Of a DNA stretch of 64,000 nucleotides, positions 18,427 to 27,192 are shown in pieces. The stretch is from contig CAJFEE010000005.1 of NCBI GenBank assembly GCA_904373265.1, positions 62,001 to 126,000 on the forward strand. The letters are read 5' to 3'. The notes under the pieces were generated by a model. That model searched no databases, was not told where the DNA came from, and saw only the letters and a list, made by a program, of their open reading frames with translations. The stretch comes from Candidatus Harrysmithiimonas galli (GTDB taxonomy: Bacteria; Bacillota; Bacilli; CAJFEE01). The translations under genes and the position numbers were made by a program. How positions within the stretch are numbered: position 1 is the stretch's first letter; every line of letters starts with the position of its first letter.

Positions 18427-19539
18427 CTACACCTCCCTCATGTATTGATAATATGCTGCACAAGTTCCTTCCCCCGATACCATACAGGGTCCAATTGGAC
18501 GACTTGGAGTACAAGCTTGAGCATATAACGGACAATCCGGAGGAGATGCCACACCTTTTAAAATGTTTCCACAAATACATTTTGTTTTTCTGACTTCACC
18601 AATTTGAATATGAAATTTCTTCTTGGCGTTGAATGCATCAAATTCCGATTTAAAATCCAATCCAGATGCCAAGACAACCCCCATGCCACGCCATGCTTCA
18701 TCAACAGGCTCAAAATAATGATGCATCAAGTGTTTTGCAACCTCATTTCCCTTTTCACTGACAATACAAGTATGATCATTAATAATCATGGGTTGATCTT
18801 CTAAAAGCACCGTTAAAATTTTATACAGACCTCGAACCAACTCCACTGGTTCAAATCCACTGATTACACCAGATTTATGATATTCGGTCGGAATATATTT
18901 ATATTGCTCTGCACCCAATACAATTGAAACATGCCCTGGTAAAATAAAACCATCTAATTTCACTTCACCTTCATTCAGTAAAGCTCGAATAATTGGTTCA
19001 ACCAACTTGGTTGTTGTCCATAGACTAAAATTGCTTATCTTTTCTCTTTCTGCCATTTGTACTGCAGCTGCTAAAATCGGAATTGTCGTTTCAAAGCCAA
19101 TGCCCAGAAACACAACCTCTTTATCTGGATTGTCTTGTGCAATTTTCACCGCATCCATCGGCGAATATACAACGCGAACATCACGCCCTTCCGTTTTAGC
19201 CTCCATAAGACTCTGCTTACTTCCAGGAACTCGAATCATATCTCCGAAACTGCATACAATTCGATGATCATCTTCAGTTAGCGCAATCATCGCATCAATA
19301 TCCTTTTGATCCGTCACACAAACTGGACATCCTGGACCAGAAATCAACTGAATTTCATTCTCTAATGCATGTTTTAACCCAGTTCGTGCTAGCGCCATCG
19401 TATGTGAGCCACAAACTTCCATAAAAGCTGGCTTATGTCCATATTTATCATAAAACTGTTTAGCCAGTTTTTTGACCTCTGTTAAAATCTCAAGCGATAG
19501 CTTCTGATCATGAAGTTTTTTCAGCGTTTCTTGCATCAT
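18427..19539 (-). CDS. hypD: Hydrogenase maturation protein HypD
   Basis: About 370 aa; the ATG at 19539 is 7 bases after GGAGG and overlaps the end of hypC. HypD carries the Fe(CN)2CO unit with HypC. Family motifs are present: VCGSHTMAL with the iron-binding/redox Cys, GPGCPVCVT, and C-terminal cysteines (CICGNILKG, SPPDCPLY, CTPSRPIGPC) that include the [4Fe-4S] ligands. Translationally coupled to hypC. Confidence 0.97.
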   Translation of the reverse strand: MMQETLKKLHDQKLSLEILTEVKKLAKQFYDKYGHKPAFMEVCGSHTMALARTGLKHALENEIQLISGPGCPVCVTDQKDIDAMIALTEDDHRIVCSFGDMIRVPGSKQSLMEAKTEGRDVRVVYSPMDAVKIAQDNPDKEVVFLGIGFETTIPILAAAVQMAEREKISNFSLWTTTKLVEPIIRALLNEGEVKLDGFILPGHVSIVLGAEQYKYIPTEYHKSGVISGFEPVELVRGLYKILTVLLEDQPMIINDHTCIVSEKGNEVAKHLMHHYFEPVDEAWRGMGVVLASGLDFKSEFDAFNAKKKFHIQIGEVRKTKCICGNILKGVASPPDCPLYAQACTPSRPIGPCMVSGEGTCAAYYQYMREV

Positions 19540-19744
19540 CAAGCTTCCTCCATTCCTCCAAACTTAATAACGCAGAATCTTCATCAATAATGGACATCGC
19601 TTGTCCAGCATGTACAATCACATACTGTCCAACTTCAACTTCAGGAACAAAAATAATTCCAACTGTCATCTGTGAACCCATCACATCTACAATTGCTGAA
19701 TATTCTTCTTTTGTTAAAACCTTTGCTGGTACACCTACACACAT
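19508..19744 (-). CDS. hypC: Hydrogenase maturation chaperone HypC
   Basis: 78 aa. It begins MCVGVPAKVL; Cys2 is the essential residue that binds the iron unit and the hydrogenase large-subunit precursor. The beta-barrel OB-like pattern (VGIIFVPEVEVGQYVIVHAG) fits the HypC/HupF family. Strong RBS AAAGGAGG. The single copy suggests one chaperone serves HypD and the large subunit. Confidence 0.96.
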   Translation of the reverse strand: MCVGVPAKVLTKEEYSAIVDVMGSQMTVGIIFVPEVEVGQYVIVHAGQAMSIIDEDSALLSLEEWRKLDDARNAEKTS

Positions 19745-19848
19745 TTATGATTCCTCCTTTATAAACCAACCCAATTGATACAATAAAAAAAGTGACTAGA
19801 CTCTTTTAGACAGTATCCATAATTTTTCCTTGATCTATATAATATTTC

Positions 19849-22140
19849 TTAGCTAGATGTTAAATAACTTTGTCCAATTCGCAGTTGTCCCAAAGATAAA
19901 CCACCATCATTGGTCGGTACTTGCTGTTGAAAATATACTGAAAAGCCACACTGACTTAATTTTTCCTTGAGTCCAATGACAAGATATGGATTTTGAAAGC
20001 TTCCCCCCGAACAGAAAACTTGCCGACAGCTTTCTTTATTTTTTAACTGAATCATTATATCACAAATGGCATCAACAATTGTCTGATGAAATCTGGAAAC
20101 AATCATTTTTCGATTCTCCTTTTGTTGGATATCTACATAAATTTGCAAAAGCATTTCTGAGAAAGAAATTTCATAGTTGTTTGCAACAAGCTTTATGGTA
20201 TAAGCATATGGCTTGATTTGATTCACTTGCGTAATATCCGCATATTCCGACAATAAAATTGCTGCTTCTCCATCATAATTTTGCTTTTCACAAACTCCAA
20301 GCATAGCTGAAACCGCATCAAATAATCTGCCACATGTTCCAGCCAGCGGGCTGTTGATCTCTTTTTCTACCATTGTTTTTAATACGTGAATTTCCATTTT
20401 GCGATTGGGAAACAACACTTGCGCCATGACTCCTCCTTTTTCAGAACCGAATAAGGAAAGCAGCATCCCAACAGCATTTTTCCACGGCGTTAAAATACTT
20501 TTTTCTCCGCCGGGTAAAGCGGTATATACCAAATGTCCCTTTCTTTCAAAAAAAGCAGGTGAACCATATAAAATTTCAAAGCCCCAAATCTTTCCATCTG
20601 AGCCATACCCAGTTCCATCCAAAACAATCCCGTAAGCAGGTGCATCTGTCATACCATGCTCTGTCATACAAGAAACCATATGGGCATGATGGTGCTGTAC
20701 CTCATAAATCGGTACACCAAAATCTGATGCAAACGATCGTACCGAAAACAAAGGATGCTGATCTATAACAATCAGTTTTGGCTGTATATCTAGCCATTCT
20801 AGCAAATGCTTTAATACTTTTTGATCATGTTCAATCATTTCCAATGCATCTAAATCCCCAATATGTGGTCCGAGAAAAATCTGCTGGTTTCTGCCAAATG
20901 CAAAGGTGTTTTTTTGCTGGCTACCAAGCGCAACAATTCCATCCACATTTTGTTCTATCAACATCGGCTCAGGTGCAAAACCACGCGCCCGACGAATCAT
21001 CTGCATACCGATCTTTGGCAATAACTGCACAACCGAATCATCAACCGGATGAACAATTTCTCGATTATGTGTCAAAATCCCGTCTGCCAATCCGGATAAA
21101 AAATGCTGTGCGGATTCATCCTGATACAACATCGGGAGCTTAGATGGATTTGCACTGGTCATCACAAGAAAATCCAATTTTGTTTGCTTAAACAAAACAA
21201 CATGAATCGGTGCATACGGGAGCATAACACCAAGGGAATGTAATCCCGGTGCAAGCTGCTCTGGAAAAATAGTCGTTCGCTTTTTTTGACATAACACAAT
21301 TGGTGCTTCCACACTTTCTAACCACTTCTGTTCTGTAGCACTCAGATGGCATACCTGCTTTAAAACTTCCAAGTTCCTTGCCATAATAGCCAATGGCTTG
21401 CTTTGGCGTTTTTTTCTTTTTCGCAGCATTTGTATAGCCACTTCATTTTGCGCATCGCAAACCAAATGATAGCCACCAATTCCTTTGATCGCAATAATTT
21501 TTCCAGATTCCAAAGCATGAACAGCAGCAACAATCGAATCCGAAATGCTTATTTGACCAGAATCCAATGGATAAAAAGTATAAGTCGGTCCACATACCGG
21601 ACAAGCATTTGGCTGTGCATGATGTCTACGATTTTTCGGATGTTGGTATTCCTTCTGGCACATTTCACACATAGGAAACGAATTCATTGTGGTATGCACC
21701 CGATCATATGGTAATCCTGTAATAATCGTATAGCGCGGTCCACAATCTGTACAGTTGATAAACGGATATAAATATCTTCGATTTTCAGGATCTAAAAGCT
21801 CTGCTATACATTTCGAACAAACAGAAGCATCAACAGGTAAAACCAGATCAGATTTCCCTTGATGATTTGAAGTCAGAATCTCAAATTGATGGTATGCTTT
21901 AAACTCTGTATGCTGCACCTCAAGCGCATAAATTTTTGCCAAACGTGGTTTCTGCATTTGAACAGCTTGGATAAATGATATGATATTTTCTTCTGTTCCT
22001 TGTACCACAATATAAACACCATCCATATTGTTTTGAACAAATCCACATAGTTTATATTGCATTGCCAACGAAAAAACAAAAGGACGAAACCCAACACCTT
22101 GCACTCGCCCTTTTATTTTTATAACCTTTGTACTGCACAT
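19849..22140 (-). CDS. hypF: Carbamoyltransferase HypF
   Basis: 763 aa. Domains in order: acylphosphatase-like (KIKGRVQGVGFRPF, about 7-20); two CxxC...CxxC zinc fingers (CSKC...CTDC, CEMC...CPVC, about 107-185); YrdC-like ATP/carbamoyl-phosphate domain; and Kae1-like carbamoyltransferase domain with the HHHAHM metal site and VLDGTGYGSDG. It converts carbamoyl phosphate to a carbamoyl group placed on the HypE C-terminal Cys. It starts inside the end of hypB (22-base overlap). About 100 bases separate it from hypC. Confidence 0.97.
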   Translation of the reverse strand: MCSTKVIKIKGRVQGVGFRPFVFSLAMQYKLCGFVQNNMDGVYIVVQGTEENIISFIQAVQMQKPRLAKIYALEVQHTEFKAYHQFEILTSNHQGKSDLVLPVDASVCSKCIAELLDPENRRYLYPFINCTDCGPRYTIITGLPYDRVHTTMNSFPMCEMCQKEYQHPKNRRHHAQPNACPVCGPTYTFYPLDSGQISISDSIVAAVHALESGKIIAIKGIGGYHLVCDAQNEVAIQMLRKRKKRQSKPLAIMARNLEVLKQVCHLSATEQKWLESVEAPIVLCQKKRTTIFPEQLAPGLHSLGVMLPYAPIHVVLFKQTKLDFLVMTSANPSKLPMLYQDESAQHFLSGLADGILTHNREIVHPVDDSVVQLLPKIGMQMIRRARGFAPEPMLIEQNVDGIVALGSQQKNTFAFGRNQQIFLGPHIGDLDALEMIEHDQKVLKHLLEWLDIQPKLIVIDQHPLFSVRSFASDFGVPIYEVQHHHAHMVSCMTEHGMTDAPAYGIVLDGTGYGSDGKIWGFEILYGSPAFFERKGHLVYTALPGGEKSILTPWKNAVGMLLSLFGSEKGGVMAQVLFPNRKMEIHVLKTMVEKEINSPLAGTCGRLFDAVSAMLGVCEKQNYDGEAAILLSEYADITQVNQIKPYAYTIKLVANNYEISFSEMLLQIYVDIQQKENRKMIVSRFHQTIVDAICDIMIQLKNKESCRQVFCSGGSFQNPYLVIGLKEKLSQCGFSVYFQQQVPTNDGGLSLGQLRIGQSYLTSS

Positions 22141-22784
22141 TTTTGATACGCTTCCTCAATCCATTGAATCCATTCAGACATACCCTCTTCTGTTTTTGCA
22201 GAAAGAGAGATCAATCGTGAATTTGGATTCAAACCGTTTAAATCTTCCACTGCTTCCTCCACACTAAAATCAACCATTGGCAATAAATCAATCTTATTTA
22301 AAATCACCATTTCTGTTCGATTAAACATAGTTGGATATTTAGGGATTTTATCATTTCCCTCTGGTACACTTAATACTGCAATCTTATGGCTCTGTCCCAA
22401 ATCGTATCCAGATGGACAAACCAAATTACCAACATTTTCAATAAATAAAATATCAATTTGATTCAAATCAAAACTAGGTAACACTTTAGCAATCATACGC
22501 GCATCCAAATGACATCCCCCATGCGTATTAATTTGAACAGCTTTTGCACCTGTTGCACGAATTCGATCTGCATCTTTTTGGGTCGCTAAATCCCCTTCGA
22601 TGACTCCAATTCGATATTTTCCTTGAAGTGCTTTAACCGTTTTTTCCAAAAGAGTTGTTTTTCCAGCTCCTGGCGAACTCATTACATTAATTACCAATGT
22701 TTTTGTATTGGAAAACTGCTTTCGGTTATGCATAGCGGCAGCATTATTATCTGATAGAACATCTGTATTCAGTTTAATTTCCAT
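22119..22784 (-). CDS. hypB: Hydrogenase nickel-insertion GTPase HypB
   Basis: 221 aa. SIMIBI-class GTPase with P-loop SSPGAGKTTLLEK (about 36-48), switch region EGDLATQKDADRI, the metal-site block HGGCHLDA and G4 motif NKIDLLP. There is no N-terminal CxxCGC or His-rich nickel store, so it is the minimal form. With HypA it inserts nickel into the large subunit. It follows hypA by 2 bases and overlaps hypF. Confidence 0.96.
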   Translation of the reverse strand: MEIKLNTDVLSDNNAAAMHNRKQFSNTKTLVINVMSSPGAGKTTLLEKTVKALQGKYRIGVIEGDLATQKDADRIRATGAKAVQINTHGGCHLDARMIAKVLPSFDLNQIDILFIENVGNLVCPSGYDLGQSHKIAVLSVPEGNDKIPKYPTMFNRTEMVILNKIDLLPMVDFSVEEAVEDLNGLNPNSRLISLSAKTEEGMSEWIQWIEEAYQKCAVQRL

Positions 22785-22786
22785 AT

Positions 22787-23137
22787 CTAATCTCCTTCAT
22801 ATGAAATAATTTGAAATGTCTCTCCCTGAATTAATTTCCCACCAGGCATATTGCATTCCGGACAAAGTGCAATTTTTACATCCGGTACATAAAATGTATT
22901 ACAAAATATACATTGTGCCTTGGCAGATTCGTGTTCAATTTGTAATGTTGCGTCTGGATGGATCCAATCTTTCTGATCAACTTTATAAATATCAAATGCC
23001 ATACGCAACGCATCGGGCATTGCATTTGAAAGATCACCCACAAGAAGTGTAATTTTTTTCACCTGGTGAAGTGATTTTTCCTCCATATCCCGCACAACAA
23101 TATTTAATATATCACCCATTAAAGCGATTTCATGCAT
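22787..23137 (-). CDS. hypA: Nickel metallochaperone HypA
   Basis: 116 aa. The start is placed at the ATG at 23137, because HypA proteins begin MHE and His2 binds nickel; the open frame extends 19 codons further upstream but without homology. A zinc site is formed by CIFC (about 72-75) and CPEC. First gene of the hyp operon; the RBS (GGATGTG) is weak, so expression may be low or coupled to something upstream. Confidence 0.93.
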   Translation of the reverse strand: MHEIALMGDILNIVVRDMEEKSLHQVKKITLLVGDLSNAMPDALRMAFDIYKVDQKDWIHPDATLQIEHESAKAQCIFCNTFYVPDVKIALCPECNMPGGKLIQGETFQIISYEGD

Positions 23138-23273
23138 AGCTTCACATCCATTCAAATAGCACCTTAATTTCTCATTCATTTTAACCGATGTCACAATTTA
23201 TGTAAACCACACCAACCTCTTGAAAACTCCTACTTTCATTATTTTTTCTATATTTTGAAATAGTATGTATTGG

Positions 23274-23377
23274 TTCTACTTTTTAAAGTAGAAAGCAGAA
23301 CTGTAAAAATGGATTCCTAATAATGATCTTTAAGACAAAATGATAAAAAACGGATTTTTTACATCAAAATGATGTAA
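23274..23377. promoter_or_regulatory. Two operator-like inverted repeats upstream of hypA
   Basis: TTCTACTTT-TT-AAAGTAGAA (23274-23293) and TTACATC-N5-GATGTAA (23359-23377) are perfect dyads 137-240 bases upstream of the hypA start. No stem-plus-T-run follows, so they look more like protein-binding sites than terminators. The regulator is not known. Confidence 0.4.
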
Positions 23378-23589
23378 GAAAAATATTTTCTTAAGGTGGT
23401 TTGTCAAAAAATTTTTTAGACAGGCAAAGAAAGGATTTCACTGGTATTAAAATAGAGTTGTGCAACAAAAATAAAACAAACTTTTTTCAAGCAGCATACC
23501 TTAAGATCAGTTGACAAGGAACTACACATAAATGTGAAACAGACTACTGACAATAAATGAGGTTTGGACATAGCTGGTTTTAAATAACG

Positions 23590-23627
23590 AAAAAAGTGAA
23601 ATTGAGTGTGCTCAATTTCACTTTTTT
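23590..23627. terminator. Perfect hairpin separating hya and hyp operons
   Basis: AAAAAAGTGAAATTGAG (23590-23606) pairs exactly with CTCAATTTCACTTTTTT (23611-23627) around a TGTG loop. It is a strong Rho-independent terminator in both directions. It lies about 80 bases after the last hya gene and about 450 bases before hypA. Confidence 0.9.
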
Positions 23628-23708
23628 CTATCCATCATAAATAAAAAACATAGAATCAATGAATGGTATAGAATCTCATATTTTTATAAAATAAGTTTGT
23701 AACTCCAA

Positions 23709-24152
23709 TTACTTTTCCCTTTTCAACAACTCCAAAGGCAATCCTATCCATAAAAGATTGTTTTCTTCTTTTGTATGAAGAATATAAAGACGCTCCCTTG
23801 CCTGTTTTGAAGTCAAAGAAACAGAATAATCACAAGGCAAACATCTCATCTCTTTGGCATAAGAAATATAATGGATAAACGCCCCACAGCATTTACATTT
23901 TTTTAAAATGCAGAGGATTGCATCATTTGATTTCATGATCAATAACGGTTGTCTTGCAAGCGAAACATCATAAATTTTATGCTCAGAAAGCGGTAAAGCC
24001 AATTCCTTTACCGCCTTCCAATGTACACCTGTAATGTTCTCTACCGCCTGATCTACCTGTTCCAATTTTTCTTCAACAAACGGGCTTGAAATTTCTTTTA
24101 GAGTCTGAAAAAATCCTTGCTTCATTTCTGAAAGAAATTGCTTTCGATTCAT
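23709..24152 (-). CDS. Hydrogenase-operon accessory protein with CxxC...CxxC motif, function unknown
   Basis: 147 aa from the ATG at 24152, a few bases after the hyaD stop; a GTG at 24164 overlapping hyaD is an alternative. The N-terminal 75 residues are helical and charged. A metal-binding core follows: CKCC...CLPC (about 85-105), like a zinc ribbon or rubredoxin-type knuckle. It is the last gene of the hya operon, at the place where other hydrogenase operons carry small maturation proteins such as rubredoxin- or Rieske-like HupI/HupJ or HyaE/HyaF. I do not recognise it as any of these. Role in large- or small-subunit maturation is inferred from position only. Confidence 0.7.
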   Translation of the reverse strand: MNRKQFLSEMKQGFFQTLKEISSPFVEEKLEQVDQAVENITGVHWKAVKELALPLSEHKIYDVSLARQPLLIMKSNDAILCILKKCKCCGAFIHYISYAKEMRCLPCDYSVSLTSKQARERLYILHTKEENNLLWIGLPLELLKREK

Positions 24153-24156
24153 TTGG

Positions 24157-24639
24157 TTAAGCACGCCACCTTTTCACTTGTGCAACAATCATGTCAAGCA
24201 TTTTAGGTAATTTTTCTTTCATTCCTTTTGATAATTCAACACCCAGCTCTAAAGAATAAGGCTGTGCGCCAATCATAGCCATTTCCTTGGGAAGCTGTTC
24301 CAATAATCTTGCTGCAAATAATACCTCTTGAAACCCTACTTGATGAACAGACAATTTTGTACTGAAATACTTTGGGATTTCCTCTTCCGTTAAAGCAATA
24401 ATTTCTCCTGGGGCTTTACCTGCTTTAATTGCATCAACAACCAGTAAATAATCTGCACGATCAATTGGAGCAAGCAAACTCATAGAATCCGTAGATCCTT
24501 CATAAACCTCAACATCAGTTAAACCATTTTGCTTTAAAGCTTCTTTTACATAGGGCAAAATATGAATGCCTAGTCCTTCATCTGTATAAAGAGTGTTTCC
24601 GATTCCCATTACAATAATATGACCATAATTATTTTTCAT
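24157..24639 (-). CDS. hyaD: Hydrogenase maturation protease (HyaD/HybD family)
   Basis: 160 aa from the ATG at 24639, 9 bases after a GAGG and overlapping the hyaC stop; an upstream extension of the frame runs through hyaC. GIGNTLYTDEGLG near the start holds the acidic nickel-sensing residue; VVDAIKAG and SVHQVGF hold the other two ligands (Asp and His). The enzyme removes the C-terminal peptide of HyaB after nickel insertion. Its presence matches the uncleaved tail seen on HyaB. Confidence 0.95.
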   Translation of the reverse strand: MKNNYGHIIVMGIGNTLYTDEGLGIHILPYVKEALKQNGLTDVEVYEGSTDSMSLLAPIDRADYLLVVDAIKAGKAPGEIIALTEEEIPKYFSTKLSVHQVGFQEVLFAARLLEQLPKEMAMIGAQPYSLELGVELSKGMKEKLPKMLDMIVAQVKRWRA

Positions 24640-25411
24640 CGTTTTCAGCCTCAACCATTTCTTTGGATTCAAATTTGTATCCAGTAAAAATGGATGACAT
24701 TGTTCCATTTCTTTCCAACCAGTCTTCACGGAATGCCATATAAATATGAATCACTACAAATATGATAAAACCCCATGCTACAAGATGATGTAAAGAACGT
24801 ACTGCATAACTATTTCCACCAAGTAACCAAGGCACCCACTGAAACAATTGACCAAACCAAGATTCATGTTGCGGTTCAACATACATATAGATTCCAGTCA
24901 GAATCATAATGACTGAACCCACTCCAATAAACAATAAATAAGAAAATTGTGCCAGCGGATTATGTCCAACAAAATGCGGTTTTTTATGCTTCATTAAACC
25001 ATAGTATTTTATTGTTTGAAAAAGTTCCTTCCAAAAAGCCAATTGAAACGGCTTAGCTGTTGCAAATCGATTTCCTTTAAATACCCAATACCAACGGAAC
25101 AAAAGGTTGGCAATAAAAAGAAATGCAAAAAAGAAATGAATATAACGAGCCCAGCCCATAAACCATGAATAATAAGCTTCTTCCTGTACAAGTGCTGCAA
25201 CAAACGGTTTACCAATATAAATTCCTGTCACCATTAAAACAAAAATCGAAATGGCATTAATCCAGTGGAAAATACGAACTGGCAATTCCCAAATATAAAT
25301 TTTTACTTGATCGCCTTCTTGTACTTCATATTTTGGAAATTTACGTTTTTTATAATTAATCCCAGATTGAACACGCTCTACTTCATGATTCGATAATGTA
25401 GGGTTTGCCAT
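24629..25411 (-). CDS. hyaC: [NiFe]-hydrogenase b-type cytochrome subunit
   Basis: 260 aa. Four membrane helices of the HyaC/HupC family. Heme-ligand candidates are His49 (RIFHW), His92 (YIHFF), His208/209 (SLHHL) and His222 (VIHIY), which would hold two b hemes. It takes electrons from the small subunit and passes them to the quinone pool, so the enzyme is probably an uptake hydrogenase at the membrane. Directly after hyaB. Confidence 0.95.
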   Translation of the reverse strand: MANPTLSNHEVERVQSGINYKKRKFPKYEVQEGDQVKIYIWELPVRIFHWINAISIFVLMVTGIYIGKPFVAALVQEEAYYSWFMGWARYIHFFFAFLFIANLLFRWYWVFKGNRFATAKPFQLAFWKELFQTIKYYGLMKHKKPHFVGHNPLAQFSYLLFIGVGSVIMILTGIYMYVEPQHESWFGQLFQWVPWLLGGNSYAVRSLHHLVAWGFIIFVVIHIYMAFREDWLERNGTMSSIFTGYKFESKEMVEAENDEK

Positions 25412-25422
25412 AATGTCCCCTC

Positions 25423-27153
25423 CTATCCTAATCGAATATCGATTTGTTTATTGCTTTCTAAATCTGTTAAATGTACAGCACAAGCTAAACAAGGGTCAAA
25501 AGAGTGAATGACACGCAACAATTCTAACGGCTGCTCTTCATTTACCATTGGTGTTCCTACAAGTGAAGCTTCGTAAGCACCAATTACCCCGTTATTATCA
25601 CGCGGAGAAGCATTCCAAGTTGTTGGCACAACCGCTTGATAATTTTTCGTTTTTCCGTCTTCAATAACAATCCAATGTCCCAAGGCGCCACGTGGTGCTT
25701 CAACCCAACCAACACCTTTGGCTTCTCCGCTTGGCCATGAACTAGGCTCCCATTTTGTTCGATCAAATGTAATTTTATTTCCATTTTTGATGTTGTTTAA
25801 CAATTCATCCATATCCTCACGCATCCATTTTGCCGCCAATACTGCTTCTAGTGCACGTGCAGCTGTTCGACCCAAAGCAGAATGTAAAGCTGTAATTGGC
25901 AAATCCAATTTTTTTAATGTATCATCTACCAATTGTTTCACATCTGCATCACCTTTTGCATACGCAATCATAATTCGGGCGAGCGGTCCGACTTCCATCG
26001 GCTCATTTCTCAAACGTGGTGTTTTTAACCAGGAATATTTTTGCTCAACATCCAATTGTGTATATGCAGATTTTGGTCCTGTATAGTTAAACTCTGTGGA
26101 GCCTTCCCATGGATGACGTCCTTCACCAGAATCGGTATTCCCATACTTATACCATGATTTATCAATAAATTCTTGTACATCGGTGTGTAATGTCGGATCC
26201 ACATCTTGTACATCCTCAAGATTTCCATTAATAATCACGCCCCGAGGAACCCGGTATTGATCAACGTCACGAATATCACCTTTTGAAAAATCACCATAAG
26301 ACATGTAGTTGCTTAAACCGCCACCATATGTCGCATCTTTATAAAATCCTGCAATCGCAATAACATCTGGAACATACACCTTATTTACAAAATCAGTGGC
26401 CTCGTCAATTAAACGAGAAACATGCATTAAACGTTCAATATGAACCGCATTGTCACTGTTATTATCAAGCGGTGTAGCCATACCGCCTACCACATAGTGT
26501 GGATGCGGATTTTTTCCACCAAAAATGGCATGAATCTGGACAATTTCCTTTTGCCATTCCAACGCCTCTAAGTAATGAGCAACTGCCAATAAATTTACCT
26601 CAGGAGGAAGCTTATATGCCTCATGTCCCCAATAACCATTTGCAAAAATCCCTAATTGACCAGAATCAACAATTTTTTGTACTTTTTGCTGTACATTTGC
26701 AAAATATCCTGGTGATGAATTCGGCCAGTCGGAAATGGATTGGGCAATTTTAGATGTTTCTGCTGGATCAGCACTTAAACATGAAACAACATCTACCCAG
26801 TCCAATGCATGTAAATGGTAGAAATGAACGATATGATCATGAATCCATATTGTCGCATTCATAATATCTCGAATTAAATGTGCATTTCTTGGAATTTTAA
26901 TATCTAAAGCATATTCAACTGAACGAAGCGAGGCCAATGCATGTGTCGTTGTACAAACGCCGCAAATTCGTTGAACAAAAGCCCATACATCGCGTGGATC
27001 ACGATCTTGAACAATCAATTCAATTCCTCGAACACAAGTTCCTGAACTGTAAGCATTTTTAATTACATGATTTTCTAACTCTACTTCAACACGTAAGTGC
27101 CCTTCAATGCGAGTAACTGGATCTACTACAATACGTTCTGCCAATTTATTCAC
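25423..27153 (-). CDS. hyaB: [NiFe]-hydrogenase large subunit
   Basis: 576 aa, standard length for group 1 enzymes. N-terminal metal motif RICGVC (Cys64, Cys67) and C-terminal DPCLACAVH (Cys555, Cys558, His561) supply the four NiFe ligands. Fifteen residues follow His561; the HyaD protease should cut them off after His561. It oxidises H2. It lacks a signal peptide and would be carried through the Tat pathway with HyaA. RBS lies in the 39-base gap after hyaA. Confidence 0.97.
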   Translation of the reverse strand: MNKLAERIVVDPVTRIEGHLRVEVELENHVIKNAYSSGTCVRGIELIVQDRDPRDVWAFVQRICGVCTTTHALASLRSVEYALDIKIPRNAHLIRDIMNATIWIHDHIVHFYHLHALDWVDVVSCLSADPAETSKIAQSISDWPNSSPGYFANVQQKVQKIVDSGQLGIFANGYWGHEAYKLPPEVNLLAVAHYLEALEWQKEIVQIHAIFGGKNPHPHYVVGGMATPLDNNSDNAVHIERLMHVSRLIDEATDFVNKVYVPDVIAIAGFYKDATYGGGLSNYMSYGDFSKGDIRDVDQYRVPRGVIINGNLEDVQDVDPTLHTDVQEFIDKSWYKYGNTDSGEGRHPWEGSTEFNYTGPKSAYTQLDVEQKYSWLKTPRLRNEPMEVGPLARIMIAYAKGDADVKQLVDDTLKKLDLPITALHSALGRTAARALEAVLAAKWMREDMDELLNNIKNGNKITFDRTKWEPSSWPSGEAKGVGWVEAPRGALGHWIVIEDGKTKNYQAVVPTTWNASPRDNNGVIGAYEASLVGTPMVNEEQPLELLRVIHSFDPCLACAVHLTDLESNKQIDIRLG

Positions 27154-27192
27154 CTCAATATATTTTTCTTCTAATCATTATATTTCAAAAAA

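Noticed and set aside
23138-23194. Nineteen extra N-terminal codons for hypA
   Set aside because: HypA function needs MHE at the N-terminus with a free His2; the extension has no homology.
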